Shown piece after piece: positions 44,158-52,346 of a stretch of 64,000 nt of DNA. The notes under the pieces were generated by a model. The model saw nothing but the letters and a program-made list of their open reading frames with translations, was not told the DNA's origin and did no database searches. The stretch comes from Lachnospiraceae bacterium (GTDB taxonomy: Bacteria; Bacillota; Clostridia; Lachnospirales; Lachnospiraceae). Each line of letters begins with the position of its first letter. Within the stretch, counting starts at the first letter, position 1. The position numbers and the translations under genes were made by a program. The DNA lies in assembly GCA_017395635.1 (NCBI GenBank), contig JAFQOE010000051.1:1-64000 (forward strand). Reading direction: 5' to 3'.

Positions 44158-45450
44158 ATGAAATATAGAACAGCTCAATTTTACAAGGAATTCAAATGTA
44201 TTGGTGGTATATGTGAAGATTCATGTTGTGAAAACTGGGAAATTGATTTGGACGATGTATCTTTGAAACGATATATGAAACAAGGTGGCGAGTTTGGAAA
44301 GCGATTGAAGGATTGTACCAGAGTAAAGGACAAGCAATTCATATTAAATGGAACAAGGTGCCCGTTTTTGAACGATGAGAATCTTTGTGATATTTTTATT
44401 GAAATGGGTGAAGAGTGTCTTTGTGAGACCTGTACTAATTTTCCGAGACATATTGAAGAGTTTGATGAATTGAAGGAAGTCAGTCTTACAATGTCTTGTC
44501 CGGAAGCAAGTCGTATTATGCTTTCCAAGAAAGGAAAAATGACCTTTGTGTGTGAGGATGGTACGGATGCAGATTATGGATTGAAGCATATTGAACCAGT
44601 GAAATCCTTTGTTTTTTGGAAGAAAAAGCATGCGAATAAACTGGATAAACCATTATTTGATGTGTTGTTTGAAGCCAGACAATTGATGTTTGATGTATTG
44701 CAAAACAGACAGGAACCAATCAATAAGAGAGCTGCTATCGTTTTGGTACTTGGATATAAGATTCAAGAATGTATTGATAGCAGGAAATATGATGGGATTG
44801 TTCAATTGGTAGAAAACCATCGCAATAAGATGAATTCAGATAATAGTGAACAACGAAAAGAAGAATGGAAGCAATTTGCAGCAAAATATAATAAGCGTGT
44901 TACGGAAAAAGAGGTGTGGCTAAAACAGATTCTTAATATGTATGAAGGTTTGGAAACCATAAAGGAAGAGTGGACGGATTTGTTATCTATGGGAATGGAT
45001 ATCATGCATGGGCGAGACAATTTGAAGAGTATGCTTGTTGCGGCCGGAATGATGAAAGAAGAGGAACCGGGAGAGGAAAATGATAGTTTTCTTCGTAATT
45101 ATGCAATTTCTTATCAGGAATTCATGAGTTATTATCGAGAAAAGGAATATGAGTTTGAACATATATTGGTATATTATTTGTTTAATTATTTTCTGGGGGC
45201 GGCTTATGATCACGATGCATTTACGAAGGTTAAGTTTGCAGTGATATCCTATCTTGTGATTTTAGAATTGGACATTGCGCTTTGGTTGCAACAACAAAAG
45301 GAATTTTTGTATGAAGATCAAGTCTTAGTGGCACATGCTTATTCAAAAGAAGTAGAGCATTCCTATAATAATTTTGAATCGCTCCAGTTAGTGTTATCTG
45401 CTCATCCGATTTTGGATGTAGAGCATATATTAATAGGATTGTTGTCATAA
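44158..45450 (+). CDS. fliB: FliB-family (lysine-N-methylase-like) cysteine-rich protein
   Basis: 430 residues. The Cys-rich N-terminal region (CIGGICEDSCCENWEID, TRCPFLNDENLCDIF, CLCETCTNFPRHIEEF, TMSCPEASRIML) is the FliB signature. FliB in Salmonella methylates lysines of flagellin, and the cysteines are thought to hold a metal cluster. No flagellin or other fla gene is in the window. Many Clostridia carry FliB-like genes without a nearby flagellar locus, so the target may be another protein. SD AAAGGGG. It follows proB closely. Confidence 0.8.
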   Translation: MKYRTAQFYKEFKCIGGICEDSCCENWEIDLDDVSLKRYMKQGGEFGKRLKDCTRVKDKQFILNGTRCPFLNDENLCDIFIEMGEECLCETCTNFPRHIEEFDELKEVSLTMSCPEASRIMLSKKGKMTFVCEDGTDADYGLKHIEPVKSFVFWKKKHANKLDKPLFDVLFEARQLMFDVLQNRQEPINKRAAIVLVLGYKIQECIDSRKYDGIVQLVENHRNKMNSDNSEQRKEEWKQFAAKYNKRVTEKEVWLKQILNMYEGLETIKEEWTDLLSMGMDIMHGRDNLKSMLVAAGMMKEEEPGEENDSFLRNYAISYQEFMSYYREKEYEFEHILVYYLFNYFLGAAYDHDAFTKVKFAVISYLVILELDIALWLQQQKEFLYEDQVLVAHAYSKEVEHSYNNFESLQLVLSAHPILDVEHILIGLLS

Positions 45451-45480
45451 GTATCGGTGAAACGATTTTTTGTTTCAAAC

Positions 45481-45523
45481 TTCACATGGATTTCACATAA
45501 ATTTTACTGATTAATGGTATTAT
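45481..45523 (+). promoter_or_regulatory. Pho-box-like direct repeats and promoter of the Na/Pi symporter
   Basis: Three direct repeats at exactly 11-bp spacing: TTCACA (45481-45486), TTCACA (45492-45497), TTTACT (45503-45508). A -10-like TATTAT follows at 45518-45523. This is the known layout of PhoP/PhoB-binding sites. Confidence 0.65.
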
Positions 45524-45621
45524 AGATGAGTTGTTATTTGCATTAATATACTTCAAATGCGAATGATAATATGATGAGATGCGTGTAGGCGCATATGAAG
45601 AAAGATGAACGAGGTGTTAAA

Positions 45622-47313
45622 ATGACTACATTATTTGGTTTGTTTGGTGGCTTGGCATTGTTCCTTTATGGTATGGATATGATGAGTGATGGTTTGCAGA
45701 AAGCTGCCGGTGAGAGAATGCGTTATATTTTAGGATTACTTACAAAGAATCCGATTATGGGAGTGTTGGCAGGAGCGTTGGTGACAGCAGTTATCCAAAG
45801 TAGTAGTGCCACCACAGTTATGGCGATTGGTTTTGTTAGTGCTGGACTTATGACATTACCGCAGGCGATTTCGATTATTTTAGGTGCTAATATTGGTACA
45901 ACCATGACAGCACAGATTATTGCTTTTGATATTGGGGATTATGTGTATCCAATTATCTTTATTGGTTTCTTGATTGCATTTATTACGAAGAATAAGAGTG
46001 AGTTTACGTACAATTTGGGAAATACTATCCTAGGTTTTGGTATCTTGTTTATTGGTATTGAAACGATGAGTTCAACCATGAAGCCTCTGGCTAATAGTCA
46101 GATATTCCTTGATATGATGGGGGCAGTTGCAGATAATAAAATTTTAGGGTTGTTGCTTGGTACCGTAATGACAGTAGTGGTACAGAGTTCTTCGGCAGTA
46201 ATTGCAGTATTACAGAACTTTGCAGCACAGGCAGGTCCGGATGGAGTGTCTTCTGTTATTGGTTTGCAAGGAGCAATTCCGATCTTATTTGGTAGTAACA
46301 TTGGTACTACGATTACAGCGATTCTTGCGTGTCTTGGTCAGACTAGAGAAGCGAAGCGTACAGCGGCAGCGCATACAGTGTTTAATCTTACTGGTTCTAT
46401 TTTGTTTGTGTTTGCGATAGGACCATTTACGAAGTTAGTGGAGATGATTTCGCCAACCGGTAATGAAGTGGATGTTATTGCAAGACAGATTGCGAATGCA
46501 CATACAGCTTTTAACATAGTGAACACGATTGTTTGGATACCTTTGATTTGGTTGATGGTGAAAATTGTGATGTGGATTCTTCCGGAGAAGGAGAGCGAAA
46601 GGGAAGAAGAGATTGGTTCAAAGTTCTTGGATGTTCATGTTATGAATCAGCCGGTGTTTGCTCTTAATTTGGTATCAAAAGAGATTGCGAATTATACAGA
46701 TCACATTAAGTTGTTCTTTGACGATATTAAGGCTGCTTTGTTAGAAGGTGGCTATGATAACATGAAGAAAGCAGATAAGTCAGCAAAGTATGTGTTTAGT
46801 ATTTACGATGATATTCATAACTACTTGATGGGATTGTTTGCGTCAGGTACCATGAATGAAGAACAATCAGCGCATACAATGGAGCTTACTTATATTGTGG
46901 AAGATTTGGAACGTATTAGTAAGTGTATGAAAGAGCTTTTTGAAAGTGCGAGAGAGAAGGATGAGAAAGATTTCGTATTTTCAAAAAAAGCCATGGAAGA
47001 GATTCGGGAAAGCTTCGATGTGATCACGGTTATGTATGACAGTGCAGTTAATTTGATTATGACAGGAGATAAATCAGCTGTAGCAGATATGGAGCAGAAT
47101 ATGAAGCGTATTGCTAAGCTTGAAAAGAATGTGCGTAAGAATCATAAGAAACGTATCAAAGAAGGCAAATGTAAGCCTGAGTTTACGAATATATTTGCTA
47201 GTATTTTTCATAGTATGGAGAGGATTGGAGAACACTGTAATGACATCACCGAAGAGGTTTCAGAAGATATGTATCTGAAGTATTTACCGGAAGAGCATGA
47301 GGCGTTGATATAA
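45622..47313 (+). CDS. Na+/phosphate symporter with C-terminal PhoU-like domain
   Basis: 563 residues from ATG 45622 (GAGGTG SD, 7-nt gap; an upstream ATG at 45595 is less good). Two inverted Na/Pi_cotrans repeats carry the QSSSA motifs (VIQSSSATTVMAIGF and VVQSSSAVIAVL). About eight membrane helices lie in residues 1-330. The cytoplasmic PhoU-like helical domain covers about 350-550. It imports phosphate with sodium. The Pho-box-like array upstream predicts induction under phosphate limitation. Terminator at 47345-47377. Confidence 0.92.
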   Translation: MTTLFGLFGGLALFLYGMDMMSDGLQKAAGERMRYILGLLTKNPIMGVLAGALVTAVIQSSSATTVMAIGFVSAGLMTLPQAISIILGANIGTTMTAQIIAFDIGDYVYPIIFIGFLIAFITKNKSEFTYNLGNTILGFGILFIGIETMSSTMKPLANSQIFLDMMGAVADNKILGLLLGTVMTVVVQSSSAVIAVLQNFAAQAGPDGVSSVIGLQGAIPILFGSNIGTTITAILACLGQTREAKRTAAAHTVFNLTGSILFVFAIGPFTKLVEMISPTGNEVDVIARQIANAHTAFNIVNTIVWIPLIWLMVKIVMWILPEKESEREEEIGSKFLDVHVMNQPVFALNLVSKEIANYTDHIKLFFDDIKAALLEGGYDNMKKADKSAKYVFSIYDDIHNYLMGLFASGTMNEEQSAHTMELTYIVEDLERISKCMKELFESAREKDEKDFVFSKKAMEEIRESFDVITVMYDSAVNLIMTGDKSAVADMEQNMKRIAKLEKNVRKNHKKRIKEGKCKPEFTNIFASIFHSMERIGEHCNDITEEVSEDMYLKYLPEEHEALI

Positions 47314-47344
47314 TATCAAGTGAATGAGAAATAGATAAGAAAAA

Positions 47345-47377
47345 GCTACAGCGTAATTGGGCTGTAGCTTTTTTTCA
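47345..47377. terminator. Terminator between the Na/Pi symporter and the small Sm-like gene
   Basis: AGCTACAGC / GCTGTAGCT with an 8-nt loop, preceded by A5 and followed by T7, so it is good in both directions. Confidence 0.9.
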
Positions 47378-47391
47378 TGTTTTGGTGAGTC

Positions 47392-47739
47392 TTAATCTAA
47401 GATTAGGCTTTTACGTTTTCCTTTTTTGTCTAGTGGATATTTGCGGATTCTGGTAACAAATTCCAGGTTGACTATATCTGTGTTTTGACCGTTTTCAAGC
47501 AAAATAGCATTTCCGCTTTCTGATATCTCTTTGATTACACCACTAATAGTAGAACCTCCTAAAAAGTAAATGAGGCAATCCTTGTTAATAAAATGTTTTG
47601 CTAATTCTAACATATGTTGTATCTCCTTTTTGTTTCTTTTCTTTTGAATATGATGAACGAGTTGCTGTTGTGTATGCCATTGCGAGATTAATACAAGCAA
47701 TAATGGTAAGAAACAGCATATATACCATGAAGAATTCAT
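47392..47739 (-). CDS. Small Sm-like-fold protein with two in-frame starts
   Basis: 115 residues from ATG 47739 or 73 residues from ATG 47613. The long form begins with a hydrophobic helix (about 6-20) and a basic linker. The short form (MLELAKHFINKDC...) is a compact domain with KDCLIYF, TISGVIKEIS, NAILLENG and VTRIRKYP that resembles an Sm/Lsm-type beta barrel (DUF6897-like). Both ATGs have an AAGGAG SD at good spacing (7 and about 9 nt), so a membrane-anchored and a soluble form may both be made. Function unknown. Confidence 0.65.
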   Translation of the reverse strand: MNSSWYICCFLPLLLVLISQWHTQQQLVHHIQKKRNKKEIQHMLELAKHFINKDCLIYFLGGSTISGVIKEISESGNAILLENGQNTDIVNLEFVTRIRKYPLDKKGKRKSLILD

Positions 47740-47771
47740 AATGTACTCCTTAGTTTACATAATGTGATTGG

Positions 47772-48590
47772 TTATTTTCCGTGTTCCAGTTTAGCACATG
47801 TATAAGAATAGTAACAGGTCATAATTAACCATGATAAGCCGATAAAAAATGCACATAATAATCCGATGGGGATAAACATTCCTACAATTACGGTGATTGT
47901 AAGAAGAGTAGAAAATACCCCCGTCATAAAGCGCATAGTTTTGTAAGAGGCATCTCCGATTATCTGACGTTCGGCTTCGTCACAGCTTTCATACCATACT
48001 TTATGGAAATTTCTGTCATAAATACTTCCTTTTTTCTCGGGTGCGTACTGTTTCAAAAGTTTTACAGCTCTGTTTTGCTGAGAAATTGCAAGAATAAGCC
48101 CTGCAAAGTATGCAATAACTGCAACTTCAAACATACATGAATTATCTGTTTTTTCGAAAAGAGACATTAACTGATAGGTTGTTAGTCCAAACAGAATCTG
48201 TGTGACAATCATAAGTATGCTACTAATAGAATTCACTTTGTTAAGATGTGAATCGGCAATTTCGATATGTTCATCGTCTTCACCATCCCATGTTAGAATC
48301 TGTTTTTTCGCTTTCTTCAACCAAGTTTCTCCTAAAATAAAACAAATAATGGTAAATGCTAAAATTACCCATGGCATTACGCGCACTTGGAAGAGTGGAT
48401 AATTATCAGTAAGGAATTTGCCAATATTGGCAATATCATTTTTGAGCAAATCGGTAGTCTTTGCGCCGAAAAATCCACCAAAACCACCAAGTAATAAGGA
48501 TATAATCATAATGATGATGAAGCCTCTTTTGGATTTTTTATTATATTCAGGGCTGTCTATTTTTGCATGATTGTTATTTTGGGTTTTCAT
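47772..48590 (-). CDS. DUF3169 family membrane protein
   Basis: 272 residues with six predicted membrane helices (about 23-43, 72-92, 122-142, 152-170, 222-240, 243-262). DUF3169 proteins are of unknown function and typically follow a small XRE repressor, exactly as here (1-nt gap). The charged loops (about 95-118 and 175-212) face the cytoplasm by the positive-inside rule. Possibly a membrane partner of the regulator. Confidence 0.8.
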   Translation of the reverse strand: MKTQNNNHAKIDSPEYNKKSKRGFIIIMIISLLLGGFGGFFGAKTTDLLKNDIANIGKFLTDNYPLFQVRVMPWVILAFTIICFILGETWLKKAKKQILTWDGEDDEHIEIADSHLNKVNSISSILMIVTQILFGLTTYQLMSLFEKTDNSCMFEVAVIAYFAGLILAISQQNRAVKLLKQYAPEKKGSIYDRNFHKVWYESCDEAERQIIGDASYKTMRFMTGVFSTLLTITVIVGMFIPIGLLCAFFIGLSWLIMTCYYSYTCAKLEHGK

Positions 48591-48591
48591 A

Positions 48592-48816
48592 TTATTCCTG
48601 ACCTCCTATATTCTCATCTTCTTCGTAGAAGAAAATGTCCTCAACTGGAACATTAAAAATTTTGGCAATCTTAAGAGCCAATGTAACGGATGGAGAATAG
48701 TCTCCACGTTCAATTAAACTAATGGTTTGGCGGGACGCTCCAACTAAAGCCCCCATCTCCTGTTGGTTAACCGAAATCTTAGCTCGATATTCCTTTAATC
48801 GATTGTAAAGTGGCAT
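48592..48816 (-). CDS. Small XRE-family HTH regulator
   Basis: 74 residues, one helix-turn-helix (VNQQEMGALVGASRQTISLIERGDYSPSVTLALKIAKIF), then an acidic tail (FFYEEDENIGGQE). The first gene of a two-gene operon with DUF3169. SD AGGAGA. It probably binds the TGACAA-N6-TTGTCA repeats upstream and controls its own operon. Confidence 0.9.
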   Translation of the reverse strand: MPLYNRLKEYRAKISVNQQEMGALVGASRQTISLIERGDYSPSVTLALKIAKIFNVPVEDIFFYEEDENIGGQE

Positions 48817-48897
48817 GTTACCATCTCCTATTCTGATTATTGTTATAAAATCCAGTGTGATCCGGATTCAGCACTAGATTTTGCGTTGCTTAATAAT

Positions 48898-49015
48898 TTG
48901 ACAATGTATTTTGTTGACAAATTACGTTTGCAAAATGACAATTATGTTTGTCATATGATTATAATAACATTGACAATAATAGTTGTCAATAGTTTTTTGA
49001 CAATTTTTGTTGTCA
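48898..49015. promoter_or_regulatory. Operator array for the XRE regulator
   Basis: Three perfect palindromes TGACAA-N6-TTGTCA at 48936-48953, 48971-48988 (extended to TTGACAA/TTGTCAA) and 48998-49015, plus two direct TTGACAA half sites at 48898-48904 and 48914-48920. A minus-strand promoter TTGACA (48984-48989)-N17-TATTAT (48961-48966) lies among them, so binding would block it. This array and the promoter at 49092 account for the gene-free stretch 48817-49160. Confidence 0.75.
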
Positions 49016-49091
49016 TGATTTTTCTTTTCATATTTTTGGTTAAAAGTGCTTGGTTCTGAATAGTGACCAGATGATTAAATATGAATTGACA

Positions 49092-49120
49092 TTGTAAAGC
49101 ACAACAGGATGTTGTATGAT
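49092..49120 (+). promoter_or_regulatory. Sigma-A promoter of the DUF3006-like gene
   Basis: TTGTAA (49092-49097), 17-nt spacer, TATGAT (49115-49120). Confidence 0.6.
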
Positions 49121-49160
49121 AATTAATATACTGGTTTGAGAAGAAACAAGGAGGTTTTAT

Positions 49161-49334
49161 ATGGAGTCTATATTATACATGGTAGAAAAGATAGATGGGG
49201 ATTATGCACATTTGAAACAGGTGGATCATCCGGAAGTGGAAGCAAAGCTGGTGGCAAGAGCTTTGTTGCCGGAGAATATATCTGAAGGTACAAGAGTAAT
49301 ATACGAATGGTTAGAATACAAAGAGTTGTTGTAA
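49161..49334 (+). CDS. 57-residue DUF3006-like small protein
   Basis: Perfect SD (AAGGAGG) before the ATG. The sequence has the pattern of DUF3006 proteins: an opening strand with KIDGDYAHL, then LLPENISEGTRVIYEW near the end, which in that family reads as E-G-D-x-A ... L-P ... E-G. Such proteins are small beta-barrel-like and usually of unknown function. Own promoter upstream. Likely real, role unknown. Confidence 0.7.
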   Translation: MESILYMVEKIDGDYAHLKQVDHPEVEAKLVARALLPENISEGTRVIYEWLEYKELL

Positions 49335-49374
49335 ATATTGCAGAGTTGCGATAAAATATTAAGTGTGTAAGATG

Positions 49375-49410
49375 TTCTTTGTATAGGATTTGTGGGGGAT
49401 ATACAAAGAA
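49375..49410. repeat. Perfect 11-bp inverted repeat before the CbiT-like gene
   Basis: TTCTTTGTATA (49375-49385) and TATACAAAGAA (49400-49410) around a 14-nt loop. No T-tract, so an operator or leader hairpin is as likely as a terminator. Confidence 0.55.
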
Positions 49411-49466
49411 TCTGAATGCTTGTGAAAGTGTTGAAGCTTTGTGACTGGAATGGGAGGTATAATGTT

Positions 49467-50381
49467 ATGGAATCGAAAGGAATGAAACTATATGATAGTT
49501 GTGAGATGTTGAATTGGGTAGGTCATTTTGCGGATTTGATGGAAGTGAGTCCGGAAAAGATTAAGATGCTTAATATATGTGGAAAGCAGAAAAATGTACT
49601 TCCGACGATTGAAACACACAAACGTGTTGTGATTTTTGCGGACGAAAGTCATGCTGATTTATTTTATGAATTATGGGAAGGTGGATATGGCGATTACGAT
49701 ATGTGGATTGGCCGTGGTCGTTGTGGTGATGAAGAAGTTGATACGTGTAAAGTGAAAGAGTTTATGGACAAAAAGATAGAAGAACCGTTGGTGATTTTCA
49801 TTATTAATGAAAATACGCGAGAAGCTTCCCGATACGGAATCCGCAATGAATTCTTTTCAAGAGGATCTGTCAATTATGTAGGTCATGAAATTCGTGCTGT
49901 TATTATGAATATGTTGTCCTGTGACGTGGGAGATACTATATGCATTGTAAGTGGTGAAAGTATTGCAATAGAAGCGGCTATTACTGCGAGTGAAGGAACG
50001 ATTATTGCGGTGGAACCGGATGAGAGAGATATGCGTTCTATGCAGGATAATGTAAGTAAGTTTGGTGTTCATAATATTGAAATTATTTCACGGGTGACGG
50101 AAGAGAATATGTCTAAGGTTCCAACACCAAGACTGGCATTTATTGTGGCATCGAAGCGATTAGAAGAAGAAATTAGTGTCTTGCTGAAAGTCAATCCAAA
50201 GATGCAGTTTATTATCTATACATTAGAGTTGGATATGGTTGTTAATATTAAGAATATTTTTTCTAAATATGATATTGAGAATACAGAAACATTACAAATA
50301 GCGGTTTCTAAGAGTGACAAGCGTAGTGTAATGGTTGCACAGCCATCACCTTGGATGATTAGCGGAGTGGTAAGTGAATAA
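49467..50381 (+). CDS. Degenerate CbiE/CbiT-like protein
   Basis: 304 residues from ATG 49467 (SD GGGAGG at 9 nt). The C-terminal half (about 140-290) aligns with precorrin methyltransferase CbiT: FFSRGSVNYVGHEIRAVIMNML, then GDTICIVSGESIAIEAA, IIAVEPDE and NVSKFGVHNIEII. The SAM-binding glycine motif, G-x-G-T/S-G in CbiT, reads VSGESIA here, so catalysis is doubtful. The N-terminal half resembles the CbiE part only loosely. No cobalamin synthesis genes are near. Probably a repurposed paralogue. Confidence 0.6.
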   Translation: MESKGMKLYDSCEMLNWVGHFADLMEVSPEKIKMLNICGKQKNVLPTIETHKRVVIFADESHADLFYELWEGGYGDYDMWIGRGRCGDEEVDTCKVKEFMDKKIEEPLVIFIINENTREASRYGIRNEFFSRGSVNYVGHEIRAVIMNMLSCDVGDTICIVSGESIAIEAAITASEGTIIAVEPDERDMRSMQDNVSKFGVHNIEIISRVTEENMSKVPTPRLAFIVASKRLEEEISVLLKVNPKMQFIIYTLELDMVVNIKNIFSKYDIENTETLQIAVSKSDKRSVMVAQPSPWMISGVVSE

Positions 50382-50392
50382 GGAGGATTAGA

Positions 50393-50593
50393 ATGAAGAA
50401 ATTAATGATTTTAGGAATGTTCATAGTTGTTATGTGTTCTTTGACTGCATGTGGTGAGGATAATGCAGTGGACAGAGCAGCAGGTCAAGCGGTCAAAATT
50501 CAAGAAGATGCACAGGATGCGGTTCGCGAACATAATGAACAAGTGTTAGAAACAGAGAATCGTGCAGGTCAAATAGAAGAAGAGTTAGAATAA
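50393..50593 (+). CDS. Small lipoprotein
   Basis: 66 residues. Signal peptide with lipobox LTAC and lipidated Cys20, then a short, highly charged helical tail (Glu/Gln/Ala-rich). Strong SD (AAGGAGG). Ends before a strong terminator. It may be co-transcribed with the CbiT-like gene (11-nt gap). Function unknown. Confidence 0.75.
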   Translation: MKKLMILGMFIVVMCSLTACGEDNAVDRAAGQAVKIQEDAQDAVREHNEQVLETENRAGQIEEELE

Positions 50594-50624
50594 ATGTGAC
50601 GATAGTAGTTATACTATACATAAG

Positions 50625-50655
50625 AAAGGGTATCATCATTTGATGATACCCTTTT
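50625..50655 (+). terminator. Terminator of the small lipoprotein gene
   Basis: AAAGGGTATCATCA / TGATGATACCCTTTT with a 2-nt loop beyond the stem (tetraloop-sized when folded). Confidence 0.85.
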
Positions 50656-50661
50656 CTTATG

Positions 50662-50788
50662 TTATAGGAAATTCCTCTGTGAGGAAATCCTATAATAAAA
50701 ATTGCTTCGCAAGGATCGCACTGTGGTGGAGTAGAAAAAGTTGCTTATGCAACCCGCTGCAGGCAGAGAATGTCGCAAGCGACATTCT
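50662..50788. repeat. Cluster of palindromes upstream of spoVAD
   Basis: TTATAGGAAATTCCTC / GAGGAAATCCTATAA (50662-50695), GTTGC-TTAT-GCAAC (about 50739-50752), and AGAATGTCGC-AA-GCGACATTCT (50767-50788). The last nearly equals the hairpin at 26575-26602. No gene fits here; an upstream extension of spoVAD through this region lacks an SD and crosses the hairpins. Confidence 0.7.
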
Positions 50789-50828
50789 TTTGTGTGGTTT
50801 TTGTGAATCTAGGATTGAGGTGAAAAAA

Positions 50829-51848
50829 ATGAAACAAGGATTACAGGTTGGAAATCAGAGTTTGAGCTTTCAAAAGCCGGTATACATTATGTCGTCTGCC
50901 TGCATTTGTGGACCGAAAGAAGGAGAAGGTCCTTTGAAAGATACTTTTGATGAAATAGTAGAGGACGCTACTTTGGGAAAAGAGTCTTGGGAAGAAGGCG
51001 AGAGTGAAATGATGAGACGAACTGTAGCATTGGCGATTCGTAAGGCAAAAATTAAGACAGAAGATGTGCGATATTTGTTTGCAGGGGATTTGCTTGGTCA
51101 ATTGATTGCTACGACGTTTGGATTAAAGGATTTTGAGATTCCGTTATTTGGATTGTATGGTGCATGTTCTACCATGGGAGAGGCATTATCGTTGGGTGCG
51201 ATGACTATAAATGCAGGTTATGCAGATAATGTTGTTTCGGTAGCGTCTAGTCATTTTGCCAGTGCAGAGAAACAGTTTCGGTTTCCGTTGGAATACGGAA
51301 ATCAACGCCCGATGTCTTCTACATGGACTGTAACAGGTTGTGGTGCATTTGTTCTTTCTGACAAAGAAGGAGATGCTATGATTACTGGAATTACTACCGG
51401 TAAAGTTGTAGATTATGGAGTGAAAGATTCCTCTAATATGGGTGCATGTATGGCGCCTGCTGCTGCAGATGTCATTTATCATCATTTGAAGGATTTTGAT
51501 TGTCAACCAAGTGAATATGATAAAATTGTAACGGGCGATTTAGGAATTGTAGGGAAAGAAATATTATGCAAACTCATGTTGGACCAAGGGTATGATATAT
51601 CGAAAGTGCATATGGATTGTGGCATGGAAATCTATGATGATCCTGAACAAGATACACATGCCGGTGGATCGGGATGTGGATGTTCTGCGGTAACACTGGC
51701 TGGTAAATTGATGCAGGAATTGAAGGATGGAACTCTTAATAAAATACTATTTGTGCCAACGGGCGCATTGATGTCTACCGTAAGCTATAACGAAGGACAA
51801 TCCGTTCCGGGAATTGCTCATGCGGTAGTAATTGAGGCAAAAAGATAG
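50829..51848 (+). CDS. spoVAD: Stage V sporulation protein SpoVAD
   Basis: 339 residues, thiolase-like fold that binds dipicolinic acid. Begins GLQVGNQSLSFQKPVYI, with FGLYGACSTMGEALSLGAM (the position of the thiolase active-site cysteine), SSHFASAEKQFRFPLEYGNQRP and DTHAGGSGCGCSAVTL. A soluble SpoVA protein of the spore inner membrane complex. ATG 50829 has SD TTGAGGTGA. A separate locus from spoVAA-spoVAC. Confidence 0.96.
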   Translation: MKQGLQVGNQSLSFQKPVYIMSSACICGPKEGEGPLKDTFDEIVEDATLGKESWEEGESEMMRRTVALAIRKAKIKTEDVRYLFAGDLLGQLIATTFGLKDFEIPLFGLYGACSTMGEALSLGAMTINAGYADNVVSVASSHFASAEKQFRFPLEYGNQRPMSSTWTVTGCGAFVLSDKEGDAMITGITTGKVVDYGVKDSSNMGACMAPAAADVIYHHLKDFDCQPSEYDKIVTGDLGIVGKEILCKLMLDQGYDISKVHMDCGMEIYDDPEQDTHAGGSGCGCSAVTLAGKLMQELKDGTLNKILFVPTGALMSTVSYNEGQSVPGIAHAVVIEAKR

Positions 51849-51866
51849 TTATAAAGGAGAAACAAT

Positions 51867-52223
51867 ATGGATTTTTTGAAAGCATTTATTGTCGGAGGAC
51901 TCATTTGTGTTGCTGCACAAATTCTTATGGAAAAGACCAAGTTAATGCCGGGGCGTATTATGGTTATTTTAGTATGTACGGGCGTCGTGTTGGGAGCGTT
52001 GCAGATTTATGAACCATTTTTAGAGTTTGCAGGGAGTGGAGCATCTGTTCCGTTGACGGGATTTGGCTATAATCTTTGGAAAGGAATAAAAGAAGCAATA
52101 GATAGTGATGGTTTTATTGGTTTATTCCGAGGTGGATTTAAGGCTGCTGCTGTAGGAACCTGTGCAGCATTGGTTTTTTCTTATGTTGCATCTTTGATTT
52201 TTCAACCGAAAATGACCAAATAA
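51867..52223 (+). CDS. spoVAE: Stage V sporulation protein SpoVAE
   Basis: 118 residues, SpoVAEb type, three to four membrane helices, with the family motif GSGASVPLTGFGYNLWKGIKEAI. Forms the membrane part of the SpoVA channel with SpoVAC. 18 nt after spoVAD, SD AAAGGAG. Followed by a strong terminator. Confidence 0.94.
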   Translation: MDFLKAFIVGGLICVAAQILMEKTKLMPGRIMVILVCTGVVLGALQIYEPFLEFAGSGASVPLTGFGYNLWKGIKEAIDSDGFIGLFRGGFKAAAVGTCAALVFSYVASLIFQPKMTK

Positions 52224-52275
52224 ATCCAAAGCATTTTTGAGGGTAGGCTAAATAGTTATTGGATTTGTAAATATG

Positions 52276-52336
52276 AAAACACTCTCTGTCAGTTGATTGG
52301 TAATATACGCATTGAAAACTGATAGAGAGTGTTTTT
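52276..52336. terminator. Terminator after spoVAE, shared with the PBP gene
   Basis: AAAACACTCTCTGTCAGTT / AACTGATAGAGAGTGTTTTT around a 22-nt loop, between convergent spoVAE and the PBP gene. Confidence 0.8.
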
Positions 52337-52346
52337 GTATTACTTA

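Noticed and set aside
50640..50828. N-terminal extension of spoVAD
   Set aside because: An in-frame ATG at 50640 exists, but it lies within the upstream terminator, has no SD, and the extension crosses three hairpins.
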